64,000 bases of DNA, from the NCBI RefSeq assembly GCF_008065375.1, contig NZ_VJYI01000008.1:124001-188000 (forward strand). Direction: 5' to 3'. The translations under genes were made by a program, and so were the position numbers. The number at the start of each line of letters is the position of its first letter. Positions within the stretch are counted from its first letter, which is position 1. Source of the DNA: Nonomuraea sp. SYSU D8015. GTDB taxonomy: Bacteria; Actinomycetota; Actinomycetes; Streptosporangiales; Streptosporangiaceae. Of this stretch, positions 33,757 through 42,060 are shown in pieces. The notes beneath the pieces are model-generated. The model had not been told where the DNA came from and made no database searches. It was given only the letters and a program-made list of their open reading frames with translations.

Positions 33757-34182
33757 TCAACCTCGGCTGCCGCCGCGCCGCTTCCACCACAGCGGCGCGC
33801 GGGGGTAACCGCCGTCTTCCAGGTCCGCCAGACGTTCGAAGATGTTGTACGACGCCTGATGTCCGCAGACCAACACCGAGGCCAGCATGGCCAGCAAATA
33901 GAGCGGCAGCATGGGCAGGCCGATGCACCACGCCCACTGCGTGGCGTGTCGTTCCTCATGGCGCAGGAGCCGGTCACTGAGCGAATCCCACCTGGTCAGG
34001 ACCACGTTTCCGACGGTGAACGCCCCCGCGATGGGGAAGCGGTAACGGTAGCCGAAGGCGAGGATGAGCCCGTTGGGGCCGGGTTGGCGGGTGGCGCCGC
34101 CGATGACGGAGATGAGTAAACCGAGCGGAGTGGCGAGATTGATGTAGTTCGCCGCGCGCCGGAACCGAAAGCGCCTGTCCAT
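33757..34182 (-). CDS. Small membrane protein with HEXXH motif
   Basis: 141 residues from ATG 34182. The N-terminal half contains NYINLATPLGLLISVIGGAT and a second hydrophobic segment. The centre has WDSLSDRLLRHEERHATQW, in which HEERH is an exact HEXXH zinc-metallopeptidase motif. A further helix (GLPMLPLYLLAMLASVLVCG) and a basic end follow. It is too short for a known membrane peptidase and looks like the actinobacterial small HEXXH proteins of unknown role. Metal binding is inferred; the third ligand is not obvious. It is divergent from the secreted PT-rich protein. Confidence 0.7.
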   Translation of the reverse strand: MDRRFRFRRAANYINLATPLGLLISVIGGATRQPGPNGLILAFGYRYRFPIAGAFTVGNVVLTRWDSLSDRLLRHEERHATQWAWCIGLPMLPLYLLAMLASVLVCGHQASYNIFERLADLEDGGYPRAPLWWKRRGGSRG

Positions 34183-34193
34183 GCGTCTCAGTC

Positions 34194-34221
34194 TTGACCA
34201 ATCTTGACATGTCGGAATAAT
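34194..34221 (+). promoter_or_regulatory. Probable vegetative promoter of the secreted PT-rich protein
   Basis: TTGACC at 34194-34199 and AATAAT at 34216-34221 lie 16 bases apart, and the ATG follows 36 bases after the -10. The match to the primary sigma consensus is better than anything else in this part of the window. Confidence 0.5.
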
Positions 34222-34257
34222 GATCAGGGTCCTGAAATCTCCCACAAGAGCAGGATT

Positions 34258-35175
34258 ATGAGATTTTCCATCCTGGGCGCGCTGCTCGGCACCGTTGCAC
34301 TGGCAGGAGCCGGCGGAGTCGCGATCACCCAAACGTCAGCCTCCGATCCCCTACGATTCACCAGCACCTCTGTCGACGGGCGGGTGGCCTTAGCCTCCGA
34401 GTCGCCCCCGGCTCCCACCCCCACCGAGTCGGCCCCGACCCCCAGCGAGTCGGCCCCGGCGCCTGCTCCCACTCCCACGGAGACATCGCCCGCCGAGGAC
34501 TACGTCGTCACGACGACGGTGGTCAAGAGGAGAGGCGTTTCCTACCTGGATGTCTCCATCGAGGCCGGCGGAGCCGCCATCTTCAGCGTCAAGCAGAGAG
34601 TGTGCAAACGAAGGGCGTGCAAGACGTCGAGTGCGGACATCCCGGTAACCACAGGAACAGGACAATCCACCAAGCGACTGGGCTGGGGCACGTACAAGAA
34701 GCGCGGTGAGCCCGCCGTCGCCGTGACGCCGCTGCCGACCGTGACGGTCACGGAGCCGGGACCCACGGTCACGGTCACCGAGCCGGGTCCGACGGTCACG
34801 GTGACCTGCCAGCCCGCACCACCGACGAACACCCTCCCGCCGACCGACGTCCCCACGAACACGCCGACGACGACGGTCACCCCGACAGAGACCCCGACGA
34901 CCACACCGACCGAGACCCCGACCTCCACGCCGACGGTGACCCCCACGGAGACTGTGACAACGACTCCGACGGGCACCCCCACCGGCACCCCGACCGCGAC
35001 CCCGACGGCCACGATGTCGCCGACGGTGACTCCCACGGGGATCCCCGTCTGCCCGCCGGAGGAGCCGACGGAAGAACCGACCGAGGAACCGACCGACTCG
35101 GTCCCGCCGAGCGACGTACCGACGGAGACCCCCACCACGACACCGACGGAAACGGTCACCACTCCCGCGCAGTGA
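34258..35175 (+). CDS. Secreted protein with a short core and Pro/Thr-rich mucin-like tail
   Basis: 305 residues. A signal peptide (MRFSILGALLGTVALAGAGG) is followed by a Pro/Glu/Thr/Ser linker. A compact 80-residue segment with two Cys residues (VVKRRGVSYLDVSIEAGG, VCKRRACK) comes next, then a long tail of TVTVTEPGP, TPTETPT and EEPTEEPT repeats. The tail looks like a mannosylated stalk, and there is no sortase or membrane anchor at the end, so the protein is probably released. I do not recognise the core domain. A promoter at 34194-34221 and AAGAG before the ATG support the start. The tail DNA is internally repetitive. Confidence 0.72.
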   Translation: MRFSILGALLGTVALAGAGGVAITQTSASDPLRFTSTSVDGRVALASESPPAPTPTESAPTPSESAPAPAPTPTETSPAEDYVVTTTVVKRRGVSYLDVSIEAGGAAIFSVKQRVCKRRACKTSSADIPVTTGTGQSTKRLGWGTYKKRGEPAVAVTPLPTVTVTEPGPTVTVTEPGPTVTVTCQPAPPTNTLPPTDVPTNTPTTTVTPTETPTTTPTETPTSTPTVTPTETVTTTPTGTPTGTPTATPTATMSPTVTPTGIPVCPPEEPTEEPTEEPTDSVPPSDVPTETPTTTPTETVTTPAQ

Positions 35176-35203
35176 CAGCGGGGATGCGATCACCCACATG
35201 ATG

Positions 35204-35232
35204 ATCGGGCCAGGCCGCGCGCCTGGCCCGAT
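35204..35232. terminator. Perfect 12-bp hairpin between convergent genes
   Basis: ATCGGGCCAGGC (35204-35215) and GCCTGGCCCGAT (35221-35232) are exactly complementary around CGCGC. It lies between the ends of the PT-rich protein gene (plus) and the flavin reductase gene (minus), so it can serve both. Confidence 0.75.
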
Positions 35233-35269
35233 TCATGCCCGCGTGAGGAAAGACCTTCAGGTCGAGGAG

Positions 35270-35764
35270 CTAGAGCCGCCCGTAGCGGCCCTCGTGGTAC
35301 AGGAGCGGCGCGCCGTCGGACGGCGTGCCCAGCGCCGTCACCTCGCCCACCACGATGGAATGATCGCCGCCCTCATGGACGTCCGTCGTCGTGCACTCGA
35401 TCGTGGCGATCGCCCCGTCGAACAACGCCACCCCGGACTCCCCGCGATGATGCGGCCACCGCGACAGCTGCCCGTTCAAGGGCCGCCCCCGGTTCGCGAA
35501 GAACCGCGAGGCGTCCTCCATCGTGGCGGGCAGCACCGACACCCCCCACACCCGCGCCTCCAGCACCGCGTCGTGGAACCGGGCCACCTTCTCGGCGCAG
35601 AACAGCACGAGCAGCGGTTCGAGCGAAACAGACGTGAACGAATTCACCGTCATCGCGTGATCGATCTCGCCGAGCCTGGTCGTGACGATCGCGACTCCGG
35701 TGGCGAAGCGGCCGACGACCTTGCGATACGCCTCCGGGTCCACGGGCCGCTCTATCGAATACAC
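35270..35764 (-). CDS. Flavin reductase family protein (FMN-binding split barrel)
   Basis: 164 residues with the flavin reductase-like pattern YRKVVGRFATGVAIVTTRLG, DHAMTVNSFTSVSLEPLLVL, and SRFFANRGRPLN. The end has HSIVVGEVTALG and PLLYHEGRYGRL, the usual C-terminal motif of this NAD(P)H:flavin oxidoreductase group. It would supply reduced FMN or FAD to a two-component monooxygenase; no such partner is beside it. It lies next to the DUF6113/mshB pair, a frequent actinobacterial arrangement. Confidence 0.87.
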   Translation of the reverse strand: MYSIERPVDPEAYRKVVGRFATGVAIVTTRLGEIDHAMTVNSFTSVSLEPLLVLFCAEKVARFHDAVLEARVWGVSVLPATMEDASRFFANRGRPLNGQLSRWPHHRGESGVALFDGAIATIECTTTDVHEGGDHSIVVGEVTALGTPSDGAPLLYHEGRYGRL

Positions 35765-35782
35765 GAACTTTACTTTATGCCG

Positions 35783-36205
35783 CTACGTCGGGTTCTTCGG
35801 AGGGTAACCGCGCAGGAGCCACGATTCCCCACCTGACGAGGGCGAAAGCACATACGCCATCACGACGGCCACGAGCCCGCCGTACAGATAGACGTGGCCG
35901 GGCGCCCCGTTCGCGATCACGAGATCGCCGGACCCCAGCTCCAGCGTGAACGGCATCGTCACCAGCAGCCATCCGGCCGCCGTCACGACGGCCCCGAGCT
36001 TGGCGCGCATCATCTTGCCCGCCCCCAGGCACACCGCGAACAGCACCAGCACCCAGACGACGGCCGCGCCCGGGAGCGGTCCGACCTGCCACCCCGGATC
36101 CGGATGCGTGAATCCGCCCACGATCCCCATCACGACGCCCAGCACGAACAGCATGCCGTACGCCGCCCCACCCAGCGCCGACTCGGCCTGGCCGCGATGC
36201 TCCAT
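35783..36205 (-). CDS. DUF6113-type membrane protein
   Basis: 140 residues with four hydrophobic helices (GMLFVLGVVMGIVGGFTHPD, VVWVLVLFAVCLGAGKMMR, VVTAAGWLLVTMPFTLELG, VYLYGGLVAVVMAYVLSPS). This is the small membrane protein that sits immediately downstream of mshB in many actinobacteria. No motif suggests its function. The stop of mshB lies 11 bases before its ATG, so the pair is almost certainly one transcript. A link with mycothiol has been presumed from context only. Confidence 0.8.
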   Translation of the reverse strand: MEHRGQAESALGGAAYGMLFVLGVVMGIVGGFTHPDPGWQVGPLPGAAVVWVLVLFAVCLGAGKMMRAKLGAVVTAAGWLLVTMPFTLELGSGDLVIANGAPGHVYLYGGLVAVVMAYVLSPSSGGESWLLRGYPPKNPT

Positions 36206-36216
36206 GTCGAATGAGG

Positions 36217-37128
36217 TTAGTGGATGCCCGCGAAGAGATCGTTCTCCCGGTTGTGCGGCTCACCGAGGCCGCCTGCCTCGACCGGCGGCCCGGGCACCGG
36301 CCGGCCGGGCACCCCGATCGCCAGGATGTAGTGCTCGACGCCCAGCACCTCCTGCCCGATGTTGTTGGACAGGGCGAACCACTGGTCCTTCACGATGATT
36401 TGGGTGGCGTGCGCACGCATGGCCTCCACCTTGACGCCGATCCACTCGCGAGCGTCGATCTCGGTGGTGACGTCCTCGTCGCGGCAGCCGAACGGCATGT
36501 CGTCGACGTCCTCGACGAGGAAGTCGACGTCCGCCTCGCGCAGCGCCTCGGCGGCGCGCCGCATGACGGACTTGGCCAGGGCCGTGTGGTAGAGCTTCGC
36601 GATCTGCCAGGGCTCGCCCTCGCCGAAGTCCTGCTTCGCGGCCAGCTCGAACGCCCTGTGCGAGACGCGGTGGGCCTGGATGTGGTCGGGGTGGCCGTAG
36701 AAACCGTTGTCGTCGTACGTGACCAGCACCTGCGGGCGTACCTCGCGGATCACCTTGACCAGCTCGCCCGCCGCCTCGTCGAGATCGGCCTGCCAGAACG
36801 CCCTCGGGTGGTCGTTCGACGCCACACCCATCATCCCCGAATCCCGCCAGCGGCCCGGCTCGCCCAGGAAGCGGTGGTCCTCGACGCCGAGCGCCCGGCA
36901 GGCGGCGGCGAGCTCGCCGATGCGGTGCGGGCCGAGCGCGTCGTCCTGGTCGGCGGCCAGGTGGGCGAGGTCCGCGGGAATGATCTCCCCCTCCTCGCCC
37001 AGCGTGCAGGTCACCAGCGTGACGTGGGCGCCTTCGGCGGCGTATTTGGCCATGGTCGCGCCGGTGCCGATCGACTCGTCGTCCGGGTGGGCGTGCACGA
37101 GCAGGAGGCGTCGATCAGTCATGGCCAT
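36217..37128 (-). CDS. mshB: Mycothiol biosynthesis deacetylase MshB
   Basis: 303 residues of the LmbE/PIG-L zinc deacetylase fold. The zinc/catalytic motif AHPDDESIGTGAT lies at the N-terminus, with FYGHPDHIQAHRVSHRAFEL supplying the distal His. TCTLGEEGEIIPADLAHLAA is the MshB-specific stretch that separates it from the mycothiol conjugate amidase. It deacetylates GlcNAc-Ins to GlcN-Ins, the second step of mycothiol synthesis in the cytoplasm. ATG 37128 or 37122 could be the start. It is divergent from an S9 peptidase and followed by the DUF6113 gene. Confidence 0.93.
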   Translation of the reverse strand: MAMTDRRLLLVHAHPDDESIGTGATMAKYAAEGAHVTLVTCTLGEEGEIIPADLAHLAADQDDALGPHRIGELAAACRALGVEDHRFLGEPGRWRDSGMMGVASNDHPRAFWQADLDEAAGELVKVIREVRPQVLVTYDDNGFYGHPDHIQAHRVSHRAFELAAKQDFGEGEPWQIAKLYHTALAKSVMRRAAEALREADVDFLVEDVDDMPFGCRDEDVTTEIDAREWIGVKVEAMRAHATQIIVKDQWFALSNNIGQEVLGVEHYILAIGVPGRPVPGPPVEAGGLGEPHNRENDLFAGIH

Positions 37129-37166
37129 GAGCGTAACAAGGGCATGTTCCTGGCAGGATTGGGCCC

Positions 37167-39239
37167 ATGAGTGAGAGCTTCCCGCGTCTGTCTGCCAGGA
37201 CCCGCCGGTTCACCCTCGGGGTGCCCAGAGGCTTCACGATCTCCCCCGACGGCGGCCGGGTGGTCTTCCTGCGGACGCGGTCGGGCACCGACCCGGTCAC
37301 CTGCCTGTGGGAGCTCGACACGGAGACTCACGTCGAGCGCCTGGTCGTCGACCCGCGCACGCTCCACGGCGACGAGGAGGACCTGCCGCCGGAGGAGCGG
37401 GCCAGGCGCGAGCGCAGCCGCGAGGCGGCGGGCGGCGTGGTGGCCTACGCCACCGACCGGGCCGTGACCAAGGCGTGCTTCGCACTGTCCGGCGGCCTGT
37501 ACGTCGTGGAGCTGGCGAGCGGCCAGGCCCGCAAAGTGGACACGCCGGGCGCGGTCATCGACCCCCGCCTGTCCCCCGACGGGCGACATGTCGCGTACGT
37601 GACGGGAGGCGCCCTGCGCGTCCAGGACCTGGCCTCGGGCGCGGACCTGGAGCTGGCCGCGCCCGAGTCGGAGACGGTGACGTACGGGCTGGCGGAGTTC
37701 ATCGCCGCCGAGGAGATGGACCGGATGCGCGGCCACTGGTGGGCGCCGTCGAGCGACGCGCTGCTGGTCGAGCGCGTGGACGAGGCACCTGTCCGGGTCT
37801 GGCACATCGCCGACCCGGCCAACCCCGACCGACCGGCGACGGCGCAGCGCTACCCCGCCGCCGGCACGCCCAACGCGACCACGGAGCTGTTCGTCCTGCG
37901 CCTCGACGGGTCGCGGGTCGCGGTGCCGTACGACGAGGAATACCTGGCCACCGCCGCCTGGGACGACCACGCGCTGTCGATCGTGACGCTGACCCGCGAC
38001 CAGCGGACCATGCGGCTGTTCACGGTCGACCCCGCCACGGGCCTCTCCACGCTGGTGCGCGAGGACACCGACCCGGCCTGGGTCGACATCGTCACCGGCG
38101 TGCCCGCGCACCTGGACGACGGGTCGCTGGTCTGGGTGGCCAATTCCGAGGGCGGCCACCGGCTGTTCGTGGGCGATCGCGCGGTCACGCCGCCGACGCT
38201 GCAGGTGCGGGCCGTGCTCGACGTCGATCACGACAGCGTGCTGTTCAGCGCGAGCGGCGACCCGACCGAGATCCAGCTGTGGACCTGGGACGGTCATTCG
38301 CTGCTGCCGGTCTCGACCCGGTCCGGGGTGTTCTCGGGGCGGATGTCCGGCGGGGTGGGCGTGCTGACCGAGCAGAGCCTCGACACCGAGGGCGTGTCGA
38401 CCACGGTCGTACGCCGCGACGGCATGGCCGTGCCCATCCCGTCGTACGCCGAACGCCCCGGGCTCGACCTGCGCGTCTCGATCGGCCGCTCGGGCCGCAG
38501 AGAGCTGGCCACCGCCGTGGTGCTGCCGTCGTGGCACGAGCAGGGCTCGCGCAGGCTGCCGGTCCTCATGGACCCGTACGGCGGCCCGCACGCGCAGCGC
38601 GTGCTCAACCGGCGCGGCGCGTTCCTGGAGAGCCAGTGGTTCGCCGAGCAGGGCTTCGCCGTCATCGTGTCCGACGGCCGCGGCACCCCGGGGCGGGGCA
38701 CCGCGTTCGAGCGGGCGGTGCTGGGCGACCTGGCGACCCCGGCGCTGGAGGACCAGATCGACGCCCTGCACGGCGTGGCCGAGCAGTACGGCGACGACCT
38801 CGATCTGACGAAGGTGGCCATCCGGGGCTGGTCGTTCGGCGGCTTCCTGGCCGCGCTGGCGGTGCTGCGGCGTCCCGACGTCTTCCACGCGGCCGTGGCG
38901 GGGGCGCCGGTGACGGACTGGCGGCTCTACGACACCTGCTACACCGAGCGATACCTGGGCCATCCGGACGAGCAGCCCGACGTGTACGAGAAGTCGTCGC
39001 TGATCGCGGACGCCGGCAAGCTCAAGCGCCCGCTGCTGCTGATCCACGGCCTGGCCGACGACAACGTCGTGGCGGCCCACACGCTCCGCCTGTCCTCGGC
39101 CCTGCTCGCGGCCGGCCGCCAGCACAGCGTGCTCCCGCTCTCGGGCGTGACGCACATGACGCCGCAGGAGGTCGTGGCGGAAAACCTGCTGCTGCTGCAG
39201 GTGGAGTTCCTGAAGCGGTCGCTGGGCGTGTCCTCCTGA
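37167..39239 (+). CDS. S9 family serine peptidase (prolyl oligopeptidase/DPP IV type)
   Basis: 690 residues without a signal peptide. An N-terminal beta-propeller (PRGFTISPDGGRVVFLRTRS and repeats of that kind) is followed by the alpha/beta hydrolase domain. The triad is Ser556 in GWSFGGFLA, Asp631 or Asp632 in HGLADDNVV and His663 in GVTHM. The region LMDPYGGPHAQRVLNRRGAF is the usual S9 oxyanion part. DPP IV-type enzymes cut dipeptides after Pro or Ala from peptide N-termini, and a cytoplasmic location is suggested. It is divergent from mshB with only 38 bases between the starts. Confidence 0.9.
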   Translation: MSESFPRLSARTRRFTLGVPRGFTISPDGGRVVFLRTRSGTDPVTCLWELDTETHVERLVVDPRTLHGDEEDLPPEERARRERSREAAGGVVAYATDRAVTKACFALSGGLYVVELASGQARKVDTPGAVIDPRLSPDGRHVAYVTGGALRVQDLASGADLELAAPESETVTYGLAEFIAAEEMDRMRGHWWAPSSDALLVERVDEAPVRVWHIADPANPDRPATAQRYPAAGTPNATTELFVLRLDGSRVAVPYDEEYLATAAWDDHALSIVTLTRDQRTMRLFTVDPATGLSTLVREDTDPAWVDIVTGVPAHLDDGSLVWVANSEGGHRLFVGDRAVTPPTLQVRAVLDVDHDSVLFSASGDPTEIQLWTWDGHSLLPVSTRSGVFSGRMSGGVGVLTEQSLDTEGVSTTVVRRDGMAVPIPSYAERPGLDLRVSIGRSGRRELATAVVLPSWHEQGSRRLPVLMDPYGGPHAQRVLNRRGAFLESQWFAEQGFAVIVSDGRGTPGRGTAFERAVLGDLATPALEDQIDALHGVAEQYGDDLDLTKVAIRGWSFGGFLAALAVLRRPDVFHAAVAGAPVTDWRLYDTCYTERYLGHPDEQPDVYEKSSLIADAGKLKRPLLLIHGLADDNVVAAHTLRLSSALLAAGRQHSVLPLSGVTHMTPQEVVAENLLLLQVEFLKRSLGVSS

Positions 39240-39270
39240 GACGGCTCCCGGCTGCCGGTGACGGGCGGCG

Positions 39271-40131
39271 CTACGACCGCAGGGCGTCGAGCAGCCGGGA
39301 CACGGTCAGGCCGACCACGACCACGATGCCCAGGATCAGCGAGTAGGCCCACATGGGGGCGTTCAGCAGGGCGAGCTGACCCTGCACGATGGCCAGGAGA
39401 AGCACTCCGAGCAGGGTGCCCGTCACCGCGCCGCGCTCGCCGTTCGGGCTGGTGCCGCCGAGCAGGACGGCGGCGAGCGCGAAGACGGTGGTGAACGTCC
39501 CGTTGGAGCCGGGCTGAGCCGCGCCCAGGCGCAGCAGGAGGACGAATCCGCCCAGAGCGGCGAGCAGGCTGGACCCGGCCAACCCGACGACCCCGGCCGT
39601 CCACCCCTTGTTCAGCCGCTCCCGTACGTCCTGCCTGGCCCACAGCAGTCCGCCCGCCACCGACACGACGGCGAACACCGTGAACCACAGCGCCCGTGGG
39701 AGCTCCGGGACCTCGACGGGCATCACCCTGGCGTCGGTGACCGCCAGGAGCAGCGCCTCGCAGGCCACGGCCGCGCCCAGCGTGACCGCCCAGGCGGGCG
39801 CCGACACGAGCACCGTGAACGCGCCGATGACCAGCCCCGCGACCGCTGCCGCCACGAGCACGAGCAGCGCGCCGGCCGTGAGCGTCATCTCGGCGACGTC
39901 CACGGCGGTGGCGACGAGCGCGCCGGCCGCCGCGGAGACGGCGCCGACCGCGAGGTTGGGCACGCCGGTACGCAGCGACAAGGACATCCCCGCGGCGACC
40001 AGGCCCAGCGGCGCGGCCTGCGCCAGGACGTTCATCAGGTGCCCCGTCGGGGCGGTGACCAGGACCATGCCGACCGCCAGCACGGCGAGGACGCCGAGCA
40101 CGCCTTCCCACACCACCTGCCATCTGCCCAC
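39271..40131 (-). CDS. Orphan ABC transporter permease (RbsC/BPD_transp_2 type)
   Basis: 286 residues, eight to nine hydrophobic helices. NVLAQAAPLGLVAAGMSLSL and RTGVPNLAVGAVSAAAGALV match the second and third helices of ribose/simple-sugar permeases, and FALAAVLLGGTSPNGERGAV with TGTLLGVLLLAIVQGQLALL matches the conserved EAA-like end (usual LLGGTSLxGG). Neither the ATPase nor the binding protein is adjacent; in this family permeases are normally beside them. GTG 40131 is the best start, though it has no clear ribosome binding site. The gene may be a leftover of a dismantled operon or work with distant subunits. Confidence 0.75.
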   Translation of the reverse strand: MGRWQVVWEGVLGVLAVLAVGMVLVTAPTGHLMNVLAQAAPLGLVAAGMSLSLRTGVPNLAVGAVSAAAGALVATAVDVAEMTLTAGALLVLVAAAVAGLVIGAFTVLVSAPAWAVTLGAAVACEALLLAVTDARVMPVEVPELPRALWFTVFAVVSVAGGLLWARQDVRERLNKGWTAGVVGLAGSSLLAALGGFVLLLRLGAAQPGSNGTFTTVFALAAVLLGGTSPNGERGAVTGTLLGVLLLAIVQGQLALLNAPMWAYSLILGIVVVVGLTVSRLLDALRS

Positions 40132-40161
40132 GCCGTCGATGCTGACAACGCCCCCGCACCG

Positions 40162-40227
40162 CCGCAAGACCGACGCCCACAACACCCCCACACCACCGCA
40201 AGACCGACGCCCACAACACCCCCACAC
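40162..40227. repeat. Two copies of a 32-bp repeat, period 34
   Basis: CCGCAAGACCGACGCCCACA and the next 12 bases at 40162-40193 recur exactly at 40196-40227. They lie in the 247-base spacer between the divergent permease and hydrolase genes, with no coding role seen. Confidence 0.8.
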
Positions 40228-40378
40228 GGATGCCCGGTATTGGCGCGCGCTCACCGCAGGGCCGTTCCGAACCCGCACGCGGCGCGGACCGGCCGTGGTC
40301 TGACAAACCCTGGTACGACTTCCCACTCCCGAAAACCAAACCCCGGTCCGACGCGCCCGGACGCCCCGATCCGGAATC

Positions 40379-41791
40379 GTGACCGCCATGCTGAAGCTCG
40401 TCACGATCGCCTTGACCCTGCTGACCTCGACGGCTGCGACGGCTGCGACGGCGGCGGCGCAGACCGGCCCCACCGCCGTCCCGGATTGGTCGCCATGCCC
40501 CAACGACAAGATCGGCATGGAGTGCGCCGACCTCCAGGTCCCCGTCGACTGGCGGAAGCCCGACGGTCGCAAGATCACTCTCAAGCTCGGCCGCCTGAGA
40601 TCCACCGGCACGTCGGAGGGCTCGGTCCTGGTGGCCTACGGCGGCCCCGGCGGCCCCGGCATCGCCATCACCCAATCCTCTGCCTCAGGCTGGTGGACCG
40701 ATCTCCGCAAACGCATGGACATCGTGACGTGGGACACCCGCGGCTACGGCGAGCAGTTCGGCGGCCTCAGCACCGGCCTGGCATGCAGCTGGACCCGCGT
40801 CCCCATCCCCGACCTCCCCCGCGACGACGCCGACTTCGGCCGCCTGTCCGACACCAACCGCGGCTACGCCGAGGCCTGCCGCCGCAAAGACCCCGAGCTG
40901 TTCGCCAACATGAGCTCGGCCGACCACGCCAGGGACATGGAGGCGATCAGAAAGGCCCTGAGCGACGACAAGCTCAACTACTACGGCGCCTCCTACGCCG
41001 GCTTCTACGGCCAGGCCTACGCCCGTCTCTTCCCTGACCGGATCCGCACGATGGTCCTCGACGGCACCTGGGGCCACAGCACCGAGGGATGGACCCGCGA
41101 GCTTGAGGAGATGGCCAAGTCCAACGAGCAGTTCATGCGGCGCTTCTTCACCTGGTGCGCCACGAACGGCTGCGAGGACGTCCCCGGCCTCTGGCGCTCT
41201 CTGATCACGCGGGCCGACCGCACCCCCATCCCGACCAAGACCGCCAATGTGGCGTACGAGTCCCGCGACCTGCAGTCCTTGGCCCTGGGCCGCGCCCGCC
41301 AAGGGGCCACGGCCTGGCCTGGGCTGGCCGCGGCCATCCGGAAGGCCGCCAAGGGCGACGCCTCGGATTTCGTGCCCGCCCGCGGCGCCCGCTACCCGGA
41401 CCAGGCCACGGGTGTCACCGAATGCACCGACTGGCCCCGCTTCGCCACCCGCAAGGAAGCGGCCGCCACGACGAAACGCCTGCTCCGCATCGCTCCCAAC
41501 ACCGGCACCGCCAACACCCTCGCCTCGGCGACGCTGGGCTGCATCGGCTGGCCGGTGCCCGTGACCAACCCGCCCGCCCCGCTCCCCAAGGGCCTGCCGC
41601 CCATGCTGGGCGCGGGCGCATGGGGTGAGTCGGACGCGGTGGCCCGCGTCCTGGCCCAGGCCCCCGGTAGCGCCACCGTCTACCACGACGGCCCGGGCCA
41701 CACGCTCTACGGCAACAACGAATGCGCCCGCGACCACATCAACCGCTACCTGACCGACGGCACCGTGCCACCCACCCGCACAGAATGCTGA
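40379..41791 (+). CDS. Secreted alpha/beta hydrolase, tripeptidyl aminopeptidase (TAP) type
   Basis: 470 residues with a signal peptide (LKLVTIALTLLTSTAATAAT). The alpha/beta fold has the oxyanion loop AYGGPGGPGIAI, the nucleophile elbow YYGASYAGFYGQAYARLFPD and the C-terminal TAP domain with GSATVYHDGPGHTLYG carrying the triad His. WDTRGYGEQFGG is the equivalent of the proline-iminopeptidase loop. Related Streptomyces proteases remove N-terminal tripeptides outside the cell. GTG 40379 and ATG 40388 are both possible starts. Two disulphide-type Cys pairs are visible. Confidence 0.85.
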   Translation: MTAMLKLVTIALTLLTSTAATAATAAAQTGPTAVPDWSPCPNDKIGMECADLQVPVDWRKPDGRKITLKLGRLRSTGTSEGSVLVAYGGPGGPGIAITQSSASGWWTDLRKRMDIVTWDTRGYGEQFGGLSTGLACSWTRVPIPDLPRDDADFGRLSDTNRGYAEACRRKDPELFANMSSADHARDMEAIRKALSDDKLNYYGASYAGFYGQAYARLFPDRIRTMVLDGTWGHSTEGWTRELEEMAKSNEQFMRRFFTWCATNGCEDVPGLWRSLITRADRTPIPTKTANVAYESRDLQSLALGRARQGATAWPGLAAAIRKAAKGDASDFVPARGARYPDQATGVTECTDWPRFATRKEAAATTKRLLRIAPNTGTANTLASATLGCIGWPVPVTNPPAPLPKGLPPMLGAGAWGESDAVARVLAQAPGSATVYHDGPGHTLYGNNECARDHINRYLTDGTVPPTRTEC

Positions 41792-42060
41792 GACCACCGC
41801 GAATCAGCGCGCCGATGACCACCGGAGCAGCGTGCCGATTACCACCGGGAGCAGCGCGCCGATGACCACCGGACGGCGCAGCGACCCAGCGAGCACCAGC
41901 GGCGCAGAAGGTCCAGCGAGCACCAGCGGCGCAGCACGCCCAGCCGACCACCGGGGCGCAGCGCCCTCAAGCGGTCACCCGGCAGCGCAGCACGCCCACG
42001 GCCACCCGGACGGCCCAGCATGACGACGGTCACCGAGGCGACCGGCTCTCAATGGCTTCC
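41792..42060. repeat. 269-base spacer filled with degenerate short tandem repeats
   Basis: Three copies of CAGCGCGCCGATGACCACCG (41805, 41828, 41852; period 23-24, few mismatches) are followed by two copies of CCAGCGAGCACCAGCGGCGC (41886 and 41913; period 27) and further related fragments to about 41990. The DNA is open in one plus frame, but with Ser/Thr/Ala/Pro composition and no ribosome binding site, so I do not call a gene. The exporter and hydrolase genes both end here, and no standard terminator stem is seen. Confidence 0.65.

Noticed and set aside
40138..40378. Two repeated 32-bp units as a CRISPR array
   Set aside because: Only two copies with a two-base gap, so there is no spacer structure; it is a simple tandem duplication.
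41805..41934. Spacer repeats as a CRISPR array
   Set aside because: Units are contiguous or nearly so, vary in sequence and lack uniform spacers; no cas genes are present.
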